From: PRO6 sp035565775 | Lineage (GTDB): Bacteria > Pseudomonadota > Alphaproteobacteria > Rhizobiales > Xanthobacteraceae | Length of the DNA stretch: 64,000 nucleotides | NCBI GenBank assembly: GCA_035565775.1 | Contig: DATMRW010000009.1 | Location: 74,598-138,597 of the forward strand | Direction of reading: 5' to 3' | Shown: positions 54,434 through 63,786 of the stretch, piece after piece | Layout of the letters: every line of letters begins with the position of its first letter | Numbering within the stretch: position 1 is the stretch's first letter | Notes under the pieces: model-generated | What the model was told of the DNA's origin: nothing | What the model saw: only the letters and a program-made list of their open reading frames with translations | The model's database searches: none | Position numbers and translations under genes: made by a program

Positions 54434-54996
54434 CCCGGCGAAGCGCGCTTGCGATCGCGGCGAAATTGCCAAGGCGACTTCCACTCCGACAGCGCGCAAC
54501 AATCTCTTCAAAAACTCCGATGCACACTGGCTGGGCGGCGCTAAATGTTACGTCGCTTCGACGCCGCACTTACGGCGGCTCGATCGGCCTTGAGCGCGTT
54601 GCGGCCCAAAGGCTGCGACAAAGATGCGCCTTAAACCCCATTTGCTTTGTGGCTACCCTGTGATTTGACGCCAAAGATGGAAAACGGGCACCGCGCCCTT
54701 TGAATGGCTGCTCTGGCGTTCGCTTATTTGCAAGGGCTTCCATTCAACGAAGGCGGAATACGACGCACCGGAAATTGTTCGGGCCACCAACATCGCAGTG
54801 CATATTTTCTCCCAAGATCATTGCCGGAGACACCAATTCGAGTTCGACCAATGCAGCCCCGCCCTTTTCGATAAGCGACGTCAATGCACATCCGGCAGCG
54901 AGGCAACTCCGCCATCATGCTTTTTGCAGAGCTAACGAGCCTGTTCTCCTCACAACTGTCTGCGGGCCGGCCGGTTGATCGCCGGAGCGATCCCGC
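54434..54996. other. Gene-poor interval of 563 bases before the acyltransferase gene
   Basis: No gene is supported on either strand; the 92-codon frame 54700-54978 lacks a ribosome site and family features. The base composition is less GC-rich than the surroundings. It presumably carries the promoter of the acyltransferase gene. Confidence 0.5.
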
Positions 54997-56106
54997 ATGA
55001 GGGTGGAAATTCTCGACCTCGCGAAAAGTGATCGGGTCGCGCTCGATGCGCACCTCGGCGAGATGCCGTCTCTCTACGAGATGCGCTGGCTGCGCCCCAG
55101 CACCGTCTTCCAGCAGCCGAGCATGATCATCGCCTGCGCCGAGAAGGCGCGGCAGAGCGGCCACAAGCCGGTCATCGCCTTGGTGCGCCATGGCGGGCAG
55201 ATCGAAACCATGTGGCCGCTCAAGATCAAGCGCCAGCTCGGCGTCGCCATTGCAACCGACCTTGCCTCGCCGATCACCCAATACAGCGACGTGATCGGCA
55301 AGCCCCTCGCCGCCGAAGCCCTTGCCGACCTCGGCGCACAACTGCGCGCCGCCTACGCGATCGATGCACTGCAGACCCGCAATGTCCGCGGCGACAGCGG
55401 CCTGATGCCGGCCTTCGCCGAGCGGCCGGGCAGCATCGTCGCCCGCTCCGACGCGCCTTACATAGATCTCGCCGGCTATCGCGACTTTGCCGAATACTCC
55501 ACGCGCTTCGGCAAAAACACCACGCGCAACCGGCGGCAGCGGCGCAACAATCTGCAGCGCCTTCATGGCTACATCGACTTCCGCGTCCTGCGCGGCGCTG
55601 AAGCGCAGCCCGCCCTGCGCACCGCCCTCGAGTGGAAGCGGATGTGGCTCAAGCAAAACGGCCTGTTCAGCCGCGTGTTCGATCGCGGCGTTAACGAAAG
55701 CGCGCTGATCAACTCCGCCGCGCATCCGAGCGTATGCCTCAGTGTCCTGTCGGTCGCCGGGCGCCCCGCCGCGATCGAAATGGGGCTCATCGCTGGCGAT
55801 CACTATGCCGCCTATCTCGGCGCGTTCGATGCGAAATTCGCCGAGTTCAGCGTCGGACAGGAGCAGATGCTCCGCACCATCGAATGGTGCATGCAGCAAG
55901 GACTGCAACGCTACGACCTGCTGCCGCCATCGGCCGATTACAAGATGCAGTGGGTGCGCGGCCAGACCCCCGATCCGGTGGTCGATCATTGCCTCGCCCT
56001 GTCGGCCGCAGGCCGCGCCTACGCACTCCTGCAGCGCCACGGCAAGACGAATGCGCGCCGCGCGCTGGCGGCGATCCCCCGCAGCCTTCGCCGTTTCATG
56101 ACCTGA
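54997..56106 (+). CDS. GNAT acyltransferase of the CelD/BcsL type
   Basis: A 369-residue soluble protein. The central and C-terminal part (about residues 150-320) is an Acetyltransf_6 (CelD-like) domain: FGKNTTRNRRQRRNNLQR, ALEWKRMWLKQNGL, then VLSVAGRPAAIEMGLIAGDHYAAYLGAFDAKF and QRYDLLPPSADYKMQW. Members take part in cellulose or other exopolysaccharide modification, but no polysaccharide gene is nearby. The ATG is GC-poor upstream and has only a weak ribosome site. Confidence 0.82.
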   Translation: MRVEILDLAKSDRVALDAHLGEMPSLYEMRWLRPSTVFQQPSMIIACAEKARQSGHKPVIALVRHGGQIETMWPLKIKRQLGVAIATDLASPITQYSDVIGKPLAAEALADLGAQLRAAYAIDALQTRNVRGDSGLMPAFAERPGSIVARSDAPYIDLAGYRDFAEYSTRFGKNTTRNRRQRRNNLQRLHGYIDFRVLRGAEAQPALRTALEWKRMWLKQNGLFSRVFDRGVNESALINSAAHPSVCLSVLSVAGRPAAIEMGLIAGDHYAAYLGAFDAKFAEFSVGQEQMLRTIEWCMQQGLQRYDLLPPSADYKMQWVRGQTPDPVVDHCLALSAAGRAYALLQRHGKTNARRALAAIPRSLRRFMT

Positions 56107-56164
56107 GGCCACACGGAACCAACCCCACTGCTCGCGATTATCCTGCCAGACGCAGGAGGACACC

Positions 56165-56626
56165 ATGGCGAAGCCATCCGATGTCGCGTGGGACATCGCC
56201 GCAAGCACGGGCACCTGTTTTCTGGCCGCAGGAAAGCATCAGTGGCCCATGTCGGCGATCGTCCGGCAGGAAGAAGAGGCGATCTATTTCTTTACCAACG
56301 CCAAGCACGCCAAGATCGGCATCATCGAGCGCGACGGCACGGCGCAGCTCACCTTCTCCGACCACTCCAACAATCGCTATCTCGTGGTCGACGGTCAGGC
56401 CACCGTGAGCAACGACCGCGCCAAGATCGATGAGCTGTGGGGACCATTCGCCAAGGCGTGGTTCGACGACAGCAATAACCCGGACATTCGCCTGATCGTG
56501 TTCAAGCCCGGAGCCGCGGAATATTGGGACGGCCCGAACTCGCTGATCGCTGCGGCAAGAATGTTGATGGCGAGTGCGGTCGGTGGCCCTCCCGAGATGG
56601 GCGAGAACGCCAAGACGACGATGTGA
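56165..56626 (+). CDS. Pyridoxamine 5'-phosphate oxidase-fold protein (general stress protein 26 type)
   Basis: A 153-residue split-barrel flavoprotein-fold protein of the Pyridox_ox_2 / general-stress-protein-26 family: FFTNAKHAKIGIIERDGTAQLTFSD and NRYLVVDGQATVSNDRAKIDELWGPFAKAWF are typical. It may bind FMN or F420-like cofactors; the substrate is unknown. GGAGG lies six bases before the ATG. It lies 58 bases after the acyltransferase gene on the same strand. Confidence 0.85.
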   Translation: MAKPSDVAWDIAASTGTCFLAAGKHQWPMSAIVRQEEEAIYFFTNAKHAKIGIIERDGTAQLTFSDHSNNRYLVVDGQATVSNDRAKIDELWGPFAKAWFDDSNNPDIRLIVFKPGAAEYWDGPNSLIAAARMLMASAVGGPPEMGENAKTTM

Positions 56627-56769
56627 TTTTTTCTCGCCCCACGCCCGCTTACTTCAAGGCAGACGCAGCGCAAAAATTGTGCATGAAGCCAGCATCTGCC
56701 GATCCTGGAGCGGGCGGTTCTCTTGGTTCGGGCGCGGACAATATTTTGGCAGCCGGCGTCCCGGCCCGC

Positions 56770-56850
56770 GGCGCGGCGTGGGGCGCGGCGTGGGGCGCGT
56801 CGGCGAAAGCCCGCGTCGCACAAATGAACCTGGCCGAATGAACCTGGCCC
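56770..56850. repeat. Short tandem repeats in a non-coding stretch
   Basis: GGCGCGGCGTGG is repeated at 56770-56781 and 56782-56793 with a partial third copy; AATGAACCTGGCC is repeated at 56823-56835 and 56838-56850. The surrounding 296 bases (56627-56922) carry no supported gene. Confidence 0.55.
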
Positions 56851-56922
56851 CTCTCCGATGTGACCATTGATGATCAGTACTGGCCAGCGCCGCGTTCCCG
56901 GCGTGGGACGGAGGGCTCAGAC

Positions 56923-57132
56923 ATGTTCAAGACGCTCGTTTCCTTGCGAAGCATTTTGGTGGCGTTGATCGGCGCGGGCCTCGGCGCCGCCCTGATCTCG
57001 GTCGGCTTCAATTTCCGGCTCGGCTATCACTGGTGGATCGGGCCGCCGCTGGCTTACGCGCCGGCGATCTTTGCCGGGGCGCTGATCGCTCTCGTCATCG
57101 ATCGACAGGTGCGGCGCTGGCTGTGGCCGTGA
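56923..57132 (+). CDS. Small two-helix membrane protein
   Basis: 69 residues with two predicted membrane helices (SILVALIGAGLGAALISVG and APAIFAGALIALVI), a central GYHWWIGPPLAY, and a charged end (DRQVRRWLWP). GGAGGG lies eight bases before the ATG at 56923; the frame is open from 56860. Family not recognised. Confidence 0.6.
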   Translation: MFKTLVSLRSILVALIGAGLGAALISVGFNFRLGYHWWIGPPLAYAPAIFAGALIALVIDRQVRRWLWP

Positions 57133-57375
57133 TCGAAGAAGGCTCTCGCAAAGCACAGAGCGAACGCCGTGCAAGCAACTCCTGCGTCCGATCCTCAAGA
57201 CCAGCTTGACGCGCGTGTCGAGCCCGCGGATCTCCTCGCGCATATCCGCCGAGCGCGGCAACGTCGCGTTTCAGGGTGGCTCGCCGCCTGACAGCGCGCC
57301 TTGCGCCGACCGCCGGTCTTGGTACGCTTTTCCCGTTTAGAATTTTTGCTCACTCAAACGGTTAGAGTACAGCGA

Positions 57376-57747
57376 ATGATACCTAGATTCAGCGATCATG
57401 CGGCGAATGAAAGAACGTTCTTGGCATGGGTTCGAACAGGTATAGCAACAATCGCTTTCGGGTTCGTGATTGATAAATTCAACCTGTTTTTAAGAACGCT
57501 GGCGAGTGCCGAATTGCCTTCGGGGACGGTGCTGAAGATCCAACATAGCGCGCTCGGCCGCTATGACGGCACGGCGCTGATCTTTCTTGGCATCACGTTG
57601 ATCGCGGTCGCTGCATGGCGTTTCGTGCGAACGAGTCGCTTGATTGAATCGGCGCAGCCCCATCCGGTGACGAGTGTCCGCGCCGAGCTTGTGTTGTCGC
57701 TGCTCCTGATCGCCGCCGCGCTGGGCGCCTACGTTGCGCTCTACTGA
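57376..57747 (+). CDS. DUF202 family membrane protein
   Basis: 123 residues with three membrane helices. The N-terminal ANERTFLAWVRTGIATIAFGFVIDKF is the DUF202 (YidH) signature. No function is known. The start at 57376 is chosen because MIPRFSDHAANERT leads into the motif; the ribosome site is weak and the frame is open upstream to 57301. The GC content is lower than in neighbouring genes. Confidence 0.8.
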   Translation: MIPRFSDHAANERTFLAWVRTGIATIAFGFVIDKFNLFLRTLASAELPSGTVLKIQHSALGRYDGTALIFLGITLIAVAAWRFVRTSRLIESAQPHPVTSVRAELVLSLLLIAAALGAYVALY

Positions 57748-58070
57748 CGCCAAAATCATTCCAGCGGCCTTGTCGCAGCTGCGTCATCGCGGGGAGCCCT
57801 GTGCCGAGGCTGCTTATGAAAACCTCGCGCGGCCTCAAACGCACCTCCTAAGCATGGCAGTTGAGACGATGTGATGTGAGCAGGATGGCCAATCCGAAAG
57901 TCGCCATCCCACATTGGTTTGCAGGATCTGGTTACCGCTTCATGCCAACGACACGCCTAGAGGTCATACAAAGTCAGCGCGTGGATTTGCAGATCCAGCA
58001 TTGCAGGGAGCACGGCAAAATGGCAAGTGCAACGAGCCAATCGATTTTTTAATAGGGATTTCTTGACAAG
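57748..58070. other. DUF202 to diguanylate cyclase interval (323 bases)
   Basis: No gene is firmly supported. A 55-codon frame (57885-58052, starting MANPKVAIPHW) is possible but has no family features. AT-rich near the end, just before the diguanylate cyclase start. Confidence 0.4.
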
Positions 58071-59321
58071 ATGTTCGGCTCACTTGCCCTGCTCGCCCAT
58101 GGCATCATCTACTTCATTGTCATGGGGGGCATTTTCAGAGCAAGGCAGAGCATTGGACTTGGAGTTTTCTTCTGCCTCCTCGGCACGATGCACTTCCTCG
58201 AGACCTATTTGGCAGCAACATTCTTTATCGAGCTGCCCTTCGGATTGATCTCGCCAGGGTCAACCGTGATGTTTTCTGGAAAGCTCGCCTTTTTCCTGCT
58301 GCTTTACATCAAGGAAGACGCCGAGGTGATGCGGCAGCCAATTTATGGCCTGCTCGCCGGCAACGTTCTGATGATCGCGCTAGGGCTTATTCTGCGCCTC
58401 TACGGCGATCCTGCGAGCCTGCCAGGCTACAATTCGGATCTCGGCTTCGTCGACCAAATGGGCCTACTCATGGTCGTGGGCACGATATTGCTGTTCGCTG
58501 ATCTGATCGCTCTTGTCATCATTTATGAACGTCTTGGAAAATCGGTGGCGGCTACAATCCCGGGACGAATGTTCGTCAGCTTGGCGCTTGTCTTGAGCTT
58601 CGATCAGGTCTTTTTCTACATCGGGCTCCATCTTCTTGCAGGCGTACCGGAACCGGCATTCTACGGGGGATGGATCGCCAAGATCGCCGCGGCTGGGTTC
58701 TTCAGCCTCATGATGGCTGTCTATCTGCGCATCTTCGAGCAGGCGCCGCTTCCCGTGCGCTCGCGCGGCGCCGCCGATGTTTTCGATCGGCTGACTTATC
58801 GGCATCGCTACGAAAAGCTTGTCGAGAGGGTTGGCAAAGATGCGCTGACAGGACTTCAGGATCGCGGGCAGTTCGATGCGAAAGGGGGAGCGATGCTGCA
58901 GGCCGCTTCTCAATCGGGCGTGCCGCTCAGTCTCATGATGATCGACATCGACAACTTCAAGTCCATCAACGATAGCCGTGGCCATATCGTTGGCGATGGT
59001 GTGATCCGCAACGTGGCGGAGACGATTGCCGCGTCAAAGCGTGATGGTGACGAGCTGTTTCGATATGGCGGAGAAGAGTTCGCTTTGTTGTGCCCGCAGA
59101 CGCCGCCAGGCACCATGGCTTTGGCCGAACGCATTCGGGCGGCTGTGGCTGACAGCCGTCATCCGGAGCTGGACCAAGCGGTGACGGTCAGCATCGGCAT
59201 CGCTACATCTCCAACTCACGCGAGGTCATTTCGAGAGCTGCTCGAGGAGGCGGATGCCGCCCTCTATGTGGCGAAGTCGTCGGGTCGGAACAGGATTGTC
59301 TGCGCTGACGCTACCGTATGA
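58071..59321 (+). CDS. Membrane-bound diguanylate cyclase
   Basis: Makes cyclic di-GMP from two GTP. The 416-residue protein has about seven membrane helices in residues 1-222 (a VUT-like sensor, with LETYLAATFFIELPFGLISPGST), a short linker (GAADVFDRLTYRHRY), and a GGDEF domain from about residue 257 (DALTGLQDRGQFD). The active-site motif is GGEEF (333-337), and the product-inhibition site RxxD is intact as RDGD (324-327), exactly five residues before it, so the enzyme should be active and feedback controlled. The ligand of the membrane part is unknown. It ends 98 bases before the tRNA-Val gene. Confidence 0.9.
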   Translation: MFGSLALLAHGIIYFIVMGGIFRARQSIGLGVFFCLLGTMHFLETYLAATFFIELPFGLISPGSTVMFSGKLAFFLLLYIKEDAEVMRQPIYGLLAGNVLMIALGLILRLYGDPASLPGYNSDLGFVDQMGLLMVVGTILLFADLIALVIIYERLGKSVAATIPGRMFVSLALVLSFDQVFFYIGLHLLAGVPEPAFYGGWIAKIAAAGFFSLMMAVYLRIFEQAPLPVRSRGAADVFDRLTYRHRYEKLVERVGKDALTGLQDRGQFDAKGGAMLQAASQSGVPLSLMMIDIDNFKSINDSRGHIVGDGVIRNVAETIAASKRDGDELFRYGGEEFALLCPQTPPGTMALAERIRAAVADSRHPELDQAVTVSIGIATSPTHARSFRELLEEADAALYVAKSSGRNRIVCADATV

Positions 59322-59419
59322 TGGCCGGCTGTGTGATCTGGCCGACCGCCGCCGGGAGCCTTAAAACGCAACCCGGCGCAAAGGCCCAGCGATAAAGCGC
59401 CGCATCTTCAATTGGTTTC

Positions 59420-59496
59420 TGGTGGGCGGTGAGAGATTCGAACTCCCGACCCTCTCGGTGTAAACGAGATGCTCTAACCAGCTGAGCTAACCGCCC
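59420..59496 (-). tRNA. tRNA-Val (TAC)
   Basis: Reading the minus strand: acceptor GGGCGGT paired with ACCGCCC, D arm AGCTCAGCTGGTTAGAGC, anticodon arm TCTCGTTTACACCGAGA with anticodon TAC, T arm GGGAGTTCGAATCTCTC, discriminator A, encoded CCA. 77 bases. Confidence 0.97.
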
Positions 59497-59698
59497 GGTT
59501 CGCGTTGTTTAACTGCGGTTGGGGCATTTGCGCAAGCCATCGCGCCACTTCTCCGTGATTAAATCACCCTCACGCGGGCTCGGAACCCGCGGCGGCCCGC
59601 TCCGCCCACTGCCTCAAACTTTGCCGGCCCAGGCTGCGAACAACCAGACCGGCAGAGGCGAAAAAAACGGCAGCCACCAAACTGCTACGGCCTCCTTT

Positions 59699-59736
59699 TT
59701 CAGAAAACAGAACGGCTCCCGAAAATTCGGGAGCCG
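59699..59736 (-). terminator. Terminator after lon
   Basis: ACGGCTCCCGAA pairs with TTCGGGAGCCGT; on the minus strand it is followed by TCTGTTTTCTG. Placed 26 bases after the lon stop. Confidence 0.8.
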
Positions 59737-59761
59737 TCTTCATTATTCGATCAGGAAAGGC

Positions 59762-62194
59762 TCAGTGCGCGGTCAGGCCGCCCGCCGCCTCGTCCGCCTC
59801 GCCGTCGGTCTTGGGCGCCGGCGTTGCAGCATCGTCGTCCCACATGATCGGCACGGGCTTGCGAACAAGCGCACGCGTGATCACGTCGTCGATCCGCGAC
59901 ACCGGGATGATCTCCAGCCCGGACTTGATGCTGTCGGGGATCTCGGTGAGATCCTTGGCATTGTCCTCGGGGATCAGCACCGTCTTGATGCCGCCCCTGG
60001 CCGCCGCCAAAAGCTTCTCCTTCAGGCCGCCGATCGGCAGCACGCGGCCGCGCAGTGTGATCTCGCCGGTCATTGCGATGTCGTGGCGGATCGGAATCCC
60101 GGTCATGACCGAGATGATCGCGGTCGCCATGGCAACGCCAGCCGACGGGCCGTCCTTCGGGGTCGCCCCCTCCGGCACGTGAACGTGGATATCACGGCGC
60201 TCGAACAAGGGCGGCTCGATGCCGAAGGCCACGGCACGCGAGCGCACATAGGACGCCGCCGCCGAGATCGACTCCTTCATCACGTCGCGCAGGTTGCCGG
60301 TGACGGTCATCCGCCCCTTGCCCGGCATCATCACGCCTTCGATGGTCAGAAGCTCGCCGCCGACATCCGTCCAGGCAAGGCCCGTGACAATGCCGACCTG
60401 GTCCTCGCTCTCGATCTCGCCAAAGCGATACTTTGGCACGCCGAGATACTCTTCGAGAGTCTTCTCGGTGATCTTGACCGCCTTCTTCTTCGACATCATC
60501 AGATCCTTGACCGCCTTTCGGGCCAAGGTCGACAGTTCGCGCTCGAGGCTACGCACGCCCGCCTCGCGGGTGTAGCGCCGGATCAGGGTGAGCAAGGCAT
60601 CGTCGTCGATCGACCACTCCTTGGACTCCAGACCGTGCTTGGCGAGCGTGTGCGGGATGAGATGCTTGCGCGAGATCTCAACCTTTTCATTCTCGGTGTA
60701 GCCGGCGATCCGGATGATCTCCATACGATCCATCAACGGGCCGGGAATATTGAGCGTATTCGCGGTCGTGATGAACATGACGTTGGAGAGGTCGTAGTCG
60801 ACTTCCAGGTAGTGATCGCTGAACGTGCCGTTCTGCTCGGGGTCCAGCACCTCGAGCAGCGCCGACGACGGGTCGCCGCGGAAGTCCGCGCCCATCTTGT
60901 CGATTTCGTCGAGCAGGAACAGCGGGTTCGACGTCTTCGCCTTGCGCATCGACTGGATGATCTTGCCCGGCATCGAGCCGATATAGGTCCGGCGGTGACC
61001 ACGGATCTCGGCTTCGTCACGCACTCCGCCCAGCGACACGCGAACGAATTCGCGGCCGGTAGCCTTGGCGATCGATTTGCCGAGCGAGGTCTTGCCGACG
61101 CCCGGAGGGCCGACGAGGCACAGAATCGGTCCGGTCAGCTTGTTGGCGCGCGACTGGACGGCGAGATACTCGATGATCCGGTCCTTGACCTTCTCGAGGC
61201 CGTAGTGATCGGCATCCAGCAACTCTTGCGCGGCCGGAAGGTCCTTCTTGACCTTGGACTTCTTGCCCCACGGAATCGACAGCAGCCAGTCGAGATAGTT
61301 GCGCACGACGGTCGCCTCGGCAGACATCGGCGACATCTGACGCAGCTTCTTCAGCTCGTGCTGGGCCTTCTCGCGCGCTTCCTTGGAGAGCTTGGTCTTG
61401 TTGATCTTCTCTTCGAGATCAGCAAGCTCGTCGCGACCTTCCTCGTCGCCAAGCTCCTTCTGAATCGCCTTCATCTGCTCGTTGAGATAGTACTCGCGCT
61501 GCGTCTTTTCCATCTGGCGCTTGACGCGCGAGCGGATGCGCTTCTCGACCTGAAGGACCGAGATTTCACTTTCCATCAGGCCGAGCACCTTCTCAAGGCG
61601 CTGCGACACCGAGAGGGTCTCGAGAATGCCCTGGCGATCGGCAATCTTGACGGCGAGGTGCGAGGCAACGGTATCGCCGAGCTTGGCAAGATCGGTGATC
61701 TGCTGCACGACGCCGACGACCTCGGCCGAGATCTTCTTATTGAGCTTCACATAGCTCTCGAAATCGGACACGACCGAACGCGCCAAGGCTTCCGCCTCGA
61801 CGGTGTTGTTGTCGGTATCGGCGAGCGCGACCGCGGTCGCCTCGTAGTATTCGGTGCGATCGGTGTACTTCTCGACGCGCGCGCGCTCCAGTCCCTCGAC
61901 CAGCACCTTCACGGTGCCGTCGGGAAGTTTCAGGAGTTGCAGAACGCTGGCGAGCGTGCCGATCTCGTAAATGGCATCTGTGCTGGGATCATCGTCGGAC
62001 GCGTTCTTCTGCGTCGCGAGCATGATCAGAGCATCGGACTTCATCACCTCTTCCAGCGCGCGAATGGATTTCTCGCGGCCGACGAAGAGCGGCACAATCA
62101 TGTGCGGGAAAACGACGATGTCACGGAGCGGCAGCACCGGATAGGCGTGACTCTCACCGTGAACGATAGAAGGCCGAGGCTTGGAGGCTGTCAT
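59762..62194 (-). CDS. lon: ATP-dependent protease La (Lon)
   Basis: Cytoplasmic AAA+ serine protease for damaged and regulatory proteins. The 810 residues have an N-terminal substrate-binding domain (VLPLRDIVVFPHMIVPLFVGR), a coiled middle region, the ATPase with Walker A GPPGVGKT and FLLDEIDKMG, and the protease domain with the catalytic Ser in PKDGPSAGVA and Lys in GGLKEKLLAA. ATG at 62194 has AAGGA seven bases upstream; the frame to 62236 lacks a ribosome site. The acidic/Ala-rich C-terminus follows the protease domain. Confidence 0.97.
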   Translation of the reverse strand: MTASKPRPSIVHGESHAYPVLPLRDIVVFPHMIVPLFVGREKSIRALEEVMKSDALIMLATQKNASDDDPSTDAIYEIGTLASVLQLLKLPDGTVKVLVEGLERARVEKYTDRTEYYEATAVALADTDNNTVEAEALARSVVSDFESYVKLNKKISAEVVGVVQQITDLAKLGDTVASHLAVKIADRQGILETLSVSQRLEKVLGLMESEISVLQVEKRIRSRVKRQMEKTQREYYLNEQMKAIQKELGDEEGRDELADLEEKINKTKLSKEAREKAQHELKKLRQMSPMSAEATVVRNYLDWLLSIPWGKKSKVKKDLPAAQELLDADHYGLEKVKDRIIEYLAVQSRANKLTGPILCLVGPPGVGKTSLGKSIAKATGREFVRVSLGGVRDEAEIRGHRRTYIGSMPGKIIQSMRKAKTSNPLFLLDEIDKMGADFRGDPSSALLEVLDPEQNGTFSDHYLEVDYDLSNVMFITTANTLNIPGPLMDRMEIIRIAGYTENEKVEISRKHLIPHTLAKHGLESKEWSIDDDALLTLIRRYTREAGVRSLERELSTLARKAVKDLMMSKKKAVKITEKTLEEYLGVPKYRFGEIESEDQVGIVTGLAWTDVGGELLTIEGVMMPGKGRMTVTGNLRDVMKESISAAASYVRSRAVAFGIEPPLFERRDIHVHVPEGATPKDGPSAGVAMATAIISVMTGIPIRHDIAMTGEITLRGRVLPIGGLKEKLLAAARGGIKTVLIPEDNAKDLTEIPDSIKSGLEIIPVSRIDDVITRALVRKPVPIMWDDDAATPAPKTDGEADEAAGGLTAH

Positions 62195-62371
62195 TGCCTG
62201 TTCCTTATGTTGTGCCCCCCTGCACGCAGCCCGCATAAATACGCAACCACCACAGGGTGCCCGGGAAGGTAAGTTAGTCGGAGAGACAGAGCCGCTTTTC
62301 GAGGTTCAGCCGCAAATCCGCGACCTGTCAGACCGGCTGGCCAGAGCGAATTTCATCCGGCCAACAGTGGA

Positions 62372-62402
62372 ATTAGGTGGCTATCGGACGACCGGGTGTC
62401 AA
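62372..62402 (-). promoter_or_regulatory. Candidate lon promoter
   Basis: On the minus strand CTTGACA is followed after 19 bases by CCTAAT, upstream of lon by about 180 bases. The extended CTTGA and C-rich -10 would suit a heat-shock (RpoH) type promoter, but the spacing is not ideal. Confidence 0.3.
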
Positions 62403-62474
62403 GTGAACGAACAAGACTTCACACCGGCAACAGCGCCCATCACGGGCCAGCTTTGCCACTGATCCGATATGCGA

Positions 62475-62501
62475 CAGGCGGTATCTTCAAGATACCGCCT
62501 G
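62475..62501 (-). terminator. Hairpin after clpX
   Basis: CAGGCGGTATCT and AGATACCGCCTG form a perfect 12-bp stem with a 3-base loop, 10 bases after the clpX stop. No T-run follows, so termination may be partial, letting some transcription pass into lon. Confidence 0.55.
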
Positions 62502-62511
62502 CTGGGTTCGA

Positions 62512-63786
62512 TTAAGCGCTGGCATTGCCTTCTGCGGTACGATCTGACCGGTCGGCATAGATGTAGAGCGGTCTTGCCGTTCCCTCGACGACCTCGCGGG
62601 AGATGACCACCTCCTCGACGCCTTCGAGGCCCGGAAGGTCGAACATCGTCTCGAGCAGGATACTCTCGAGGATCGAGCGCAGCCCACGCGCGCCGGTCTT
62701 GCGCTCGATCGCCTTGCGGGCGACCGCGCCAAGCGCCTCGTCGGCGAAGGTCAGCTCGATGTTCTCCATCTCGAAGAGGCGCTGATACTGCTTCACCAGC
62801 GCGTTCTTCGGGTCGGTCAGGATCTTCTTGAGCGACGTCTCGTCGAGGTCTTCCAGCGTCGCAACGACCGGCAGGCGGCCGACGAACTCCGGAATGAGGC
62901 CGTATTTCAACAGATCTTCCGGCTCGACATGGCGGAAAATCTCGCCGGTGCGGCGATCTTCCGGGGCCATCACCTGAGCGGCAAAGCCGATCGAGGTGGT
63001 GCGGCCGCGGGCCGAGATGATCTTTTCGAGACCGGCAAAGGCGCCACCGCAGATGAACAGGATGTTCGTGGTGTCAACCTGCAGGAACTCCTGCTGCGGA
63101 TGCTTGCGGCCACCCTGCGGCGGAACGGACGCGACCGTGCCTTCCATGATCTTCAGCAGGGCCTGCTGCACGCCCTCGCCCGATACATCGCGGGTGATCG
63201 AGGGATTGTCCGACTTGCGGGAGATCTTGTCGATCTCGTCGATATAGACGATGCCGCGCTGAGCCCGCTCGACATTGTAGTCGGCGGCCTGGAGCAGCTT
63301 CAAAATGATGTTCTCGACATCCTCGCCGACGTAACCGGCCTCGGTCAGCGTCGTGGCATCGGCCATCGTGAACGGCACGTCGAGGATGCGCGCGAGCGTC
63401 TGCGCCAGCAGCGTCTTGCCGGAGCCGGTCGGGCCGATCAGCAGGATGTTCGACTTCGCGAGCTCGACGTCGTTGTGCTTGGTCTGGTGGTTCAGCCGCT
63501 TGTAGTGGTTGTGAACGGCGACCGAGAGCACCTTCTTGGCGTGGTCCTGGCCGATCACGTAATCGTCGAGAACCTTGCGGATCTCCTTCGGCGTCGGAAT
63601 GCCGTCGCGCGACTTCACCAGCGAGGACTTGTTCTCCTCGCGGATGATGTCCATGCACAATTCGACGCATTCATCGCAGATGAAAACGGTCGGCCCGGCG
63701 ATCAGCTTGCGGACTTCATGCTGGCTCTTTCCGCAGAACGAGCAGTACAGGGTGTTCTTGGAATCGCTGCCGCCTACTTTGCTCAT
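62512..63786 (-). CDS. clpX: ATP-dependent Clp protease ATP-binding subunit ClpX
   Basis: AAA+ unfoldase that feeds ClpP; in alphaproteobacteria central to cell-cycle proteolysis. The 424 residues begin with the zinc-binding domain (Cys15, Cys18, Cys37, Cys40), then Walker A GPTGSGKT, GYVGEDVE (pore-1 loop), Walker B IVYIDEIDKI, and the sensor-2 GARGLRSI. The gene order clpX-lon is conserved in Rhizobiales; clpP would lie upstream, beyond the right edge. Confidence 0.98.
   Translation of the reverse strand: MSKVGGSDSKNTLYCSFCGKSQHEVRKLIAGPTVFICDECVELCMDIIREENKSSLVKSRDGIPTPKEIRKVLDDYVIGQDHAKKVLSVAVHNHYKRLNHQTKHNDVELAKSNILLIGPTGSGKTLLAQTLARILDVPFTMADATTLTEAGYVGEDVENIILKLLQAADYNVERAQRGIVYIDEIDKISRKSDNPSITRDVSGEGVQQALLKIMEGTVASVPPQGGRKHPQQEFLQVDTTNILFICGGAFAGLEKIISARGRTTSIGFAAQVMAPEDRRTGEIFRHVEPEDLLKYGLIPEFVGRLPVVATLEDLDETSLKKILTDPKNALVKQYQRLFEMENIELTFADEALGAVARKAIERKTGARGLRSILESILLETMFDLPGLEGVEEVVISREVVEGTARPLYIYADRSDRTAEGNASA

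Larger units (their letters stand above)
62195..62511. other. clpX-lon intergenic region (317 bases)
   Basis: No gene. It contains the hairpin following clpX and the lon promoter region. Confidence 0.5.

Noticed and set aside
54700..54978. 92-codon plus-strand frame before the CelD-like gene
   Set aside because: No ribosome site, irregular composition and no domain; treated as non-coding.
54724..56214. 496-codon minus-strand frame opposite the CelD-like gene
   Set aside because: The plus-strand product has a coherent acyltransferase domain; the antisense product has none.
57885..58052. 55-codon frame upstream of the diguanylate cyclase
   Set aside because: Only a weak purine stretch upstream and no recognisable features; not strong enough to list as a gene.
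59519..62272. 917-codon plus-strand frame opposite lon
   Set aside because: Antisense shadow; it also runs through the lon terminator.
62372..62402. Firm assignment of a heat-shock (RpoH) promoter for lon
   Set aside because: The -35 is good but the 19-base spacing and -10 do not match well, so it is listed only as a weak candidate.
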